NCBI GenBank assembly: GCA_011042035.1 | Contig: DQZA01000024.1 | Location: 1 to 5,447 of the forward strand | Length of the DNA: 5,447 nucleotides | Direction of reading: 5' to 3' | Source of the DNA: Desulfobacteraceae bacterium | GTDB taxonomy: Bacteria > Desulfobacterota > DSM-4660 > Desulfatiglandales > Desulfatiglandaceae | Shown: positions 5,071 through 5,447 of the stretch, piece by piece | Layout of the letters: each line of letters begins with the position of its first letter | How positions within the stretch are numbered: the first letter of the stretch is position 1 | Notes under the pieces: model-generated | Databases searched by the model: none | What the model saw: only the letters and a program-made list of their open reading frames with translations | What the model was told of the DNA's origin: nothing | Program-made: the position numbers and the translations under genes

Positions 5071-5447
5071 ATGGCAAAAGCTGTTCGTAAAAGAGGGAAG
5101 GCAAGGAAAGAAAAAAAGAATGTGCCAACTGGAATTATTCACATTCAATCTACATTCAATAACACGATAGTCACTGTCACAGATAATGACGGAAACGTGA
5201 TAGCTCAATCTAGTGCTGGGCGTATTGGGTTCAAGGGATCAAGAAAGAGCACCCCATTTGCGGCCCAGATGGCTGCTCAGGACGCCCTTAAACAGGCAAT
5301 GGAACAGGGGCTAAAAGTGGCTGAAGTGAGGATAAAGGGCCCTGGAGTGGGGCGAGAAGCAGCGCTAAGGGCGTTGCAGATGGAGGGCTTCACAGTTAGC
5401 GTAATCAGGGATGTTACACCCATACCACATAATGGCTGTAGACCACC
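5071..5447 (+). CDS. rpsK: 30S ribosomal protein S11, 3' end cut by the window
   Basis: S11 lies on the platform of the small subunit near the 3' end of 16S rRNA and the mRNA exit site. The window holds 125 full codons and two bases of the next. The sequence starts [20 protein letters not shown], continues [20 protein letters not shown], and includes the highly conserved [14 protein letters not shown] (53-66) and [17 protein letters not shown] (86-102). It breaks off in [13 protein letters not shown], so only about four or five basic residues should be missing. The ATG at 5071 has AGGGAAG (5060-5066) in front. One residue is unusual: most bacterial S11 proteins have Trp in the GNxxxW(A/S)(S/T)AG strand, whereas this reads [10 protein letters not shown], with Gln at residue 46. 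Confidence 0.97.
   Translation, partial: MAKAVRKRGKARKEKKNVPTGIIHIQSTFNNTIVTVTDNDGNVIAQSSAGRIGFKGSRKSTPFAAQMAAQDALKQAMEQGLKVAEVRIKGPGVGREAALRALQMEGFTVSVIRDVTPIPHNGCRP

Noticed and set aside
4564..5208. Antisense open frame of 214 codons opposite rpsM, the spacer and rpsK
   Set aside because: Most of it is opposite two conserved ribosomal genes; the peptide shows no known motif. It remains open across the spacer, but that alone is not evidence of coding.

Overview
The window is a stretch of the conserved bacterial ribosomal-protein superoperon (the spc operon running into the alpha operon), with every gene on the + strand. In order it holds rpsH (S8), rplF (L6), rplR (L18), rpsE (S5), rpmD (L30), rplO (L15), secY, infA (IF-1), rpmJ (L36), rpsM (S13) and the start of rpsK (S11). 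rpsH starts two bases from the left edge. rpsK runs off the right edge only a few codons short of its expected end. No tRNA, rRNA, CRISPR array or transposase gene is visible.

The organism is a bacterium: the gene order is bacterial, IF-1 and L36 are bacterial proteins, and SecY is the ten-helix bacterial form. The S5, S8, SecY and IF-1 sequences look most like those of Desulfobacterota (former Deltaproteobacteria) and relatives. That placement is inference from remembered family sequences, not a search. Coding strands are purine-rich, with much AGG/AGA for Arg and ATA for Ile, as seen in several thermophilic lineages; this is a weak hint only. Two start codons are TTG (secY and rpsM). Neither adk nor map lies between secY and infA, although one or both sit there in many bacteria.

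The left part (3-2652) encodes six ribosomal proteins, mostly with short spacers, so it probably gives one polycistronic transcript. The exception is a 90-bp gap before rplF. The middle (2653-4315) encodes the protein-export channel SecY and initiation factor 1. SecY is preceded by two tandem inverted repeats, the second with a T-run after it, which could act as an attenuator. The right part (4316-5447) holds rpmJ, rpsM and rpsK. rpoD-independent regulatory elements, rpsD and rpoA are not seen; rpsD and rpoA would be expected downstream of the window.

The genes themselves are ordinary; the unusual content is in the spacers. The best signal is in the oversized 159-bp rpsM-rpsK gap: a perfect 19-bp GC-rich palindrome (5011-5029) is flanked on both sides, with no spacer, by the same 9-mer GACCAAACA. 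It looks like a tiny palindromic element inserted with a target duplication, or inserted into a 9-bp tandem repeat. Other points are two overlapping starts at rpsE, a 22-codon open frame whose TGA abuts the rplF ATG, and a 16-bp near-perfect direct repeat between infA and rpmJ. I see no convincing evidence for a new enzymatic or defence system here.
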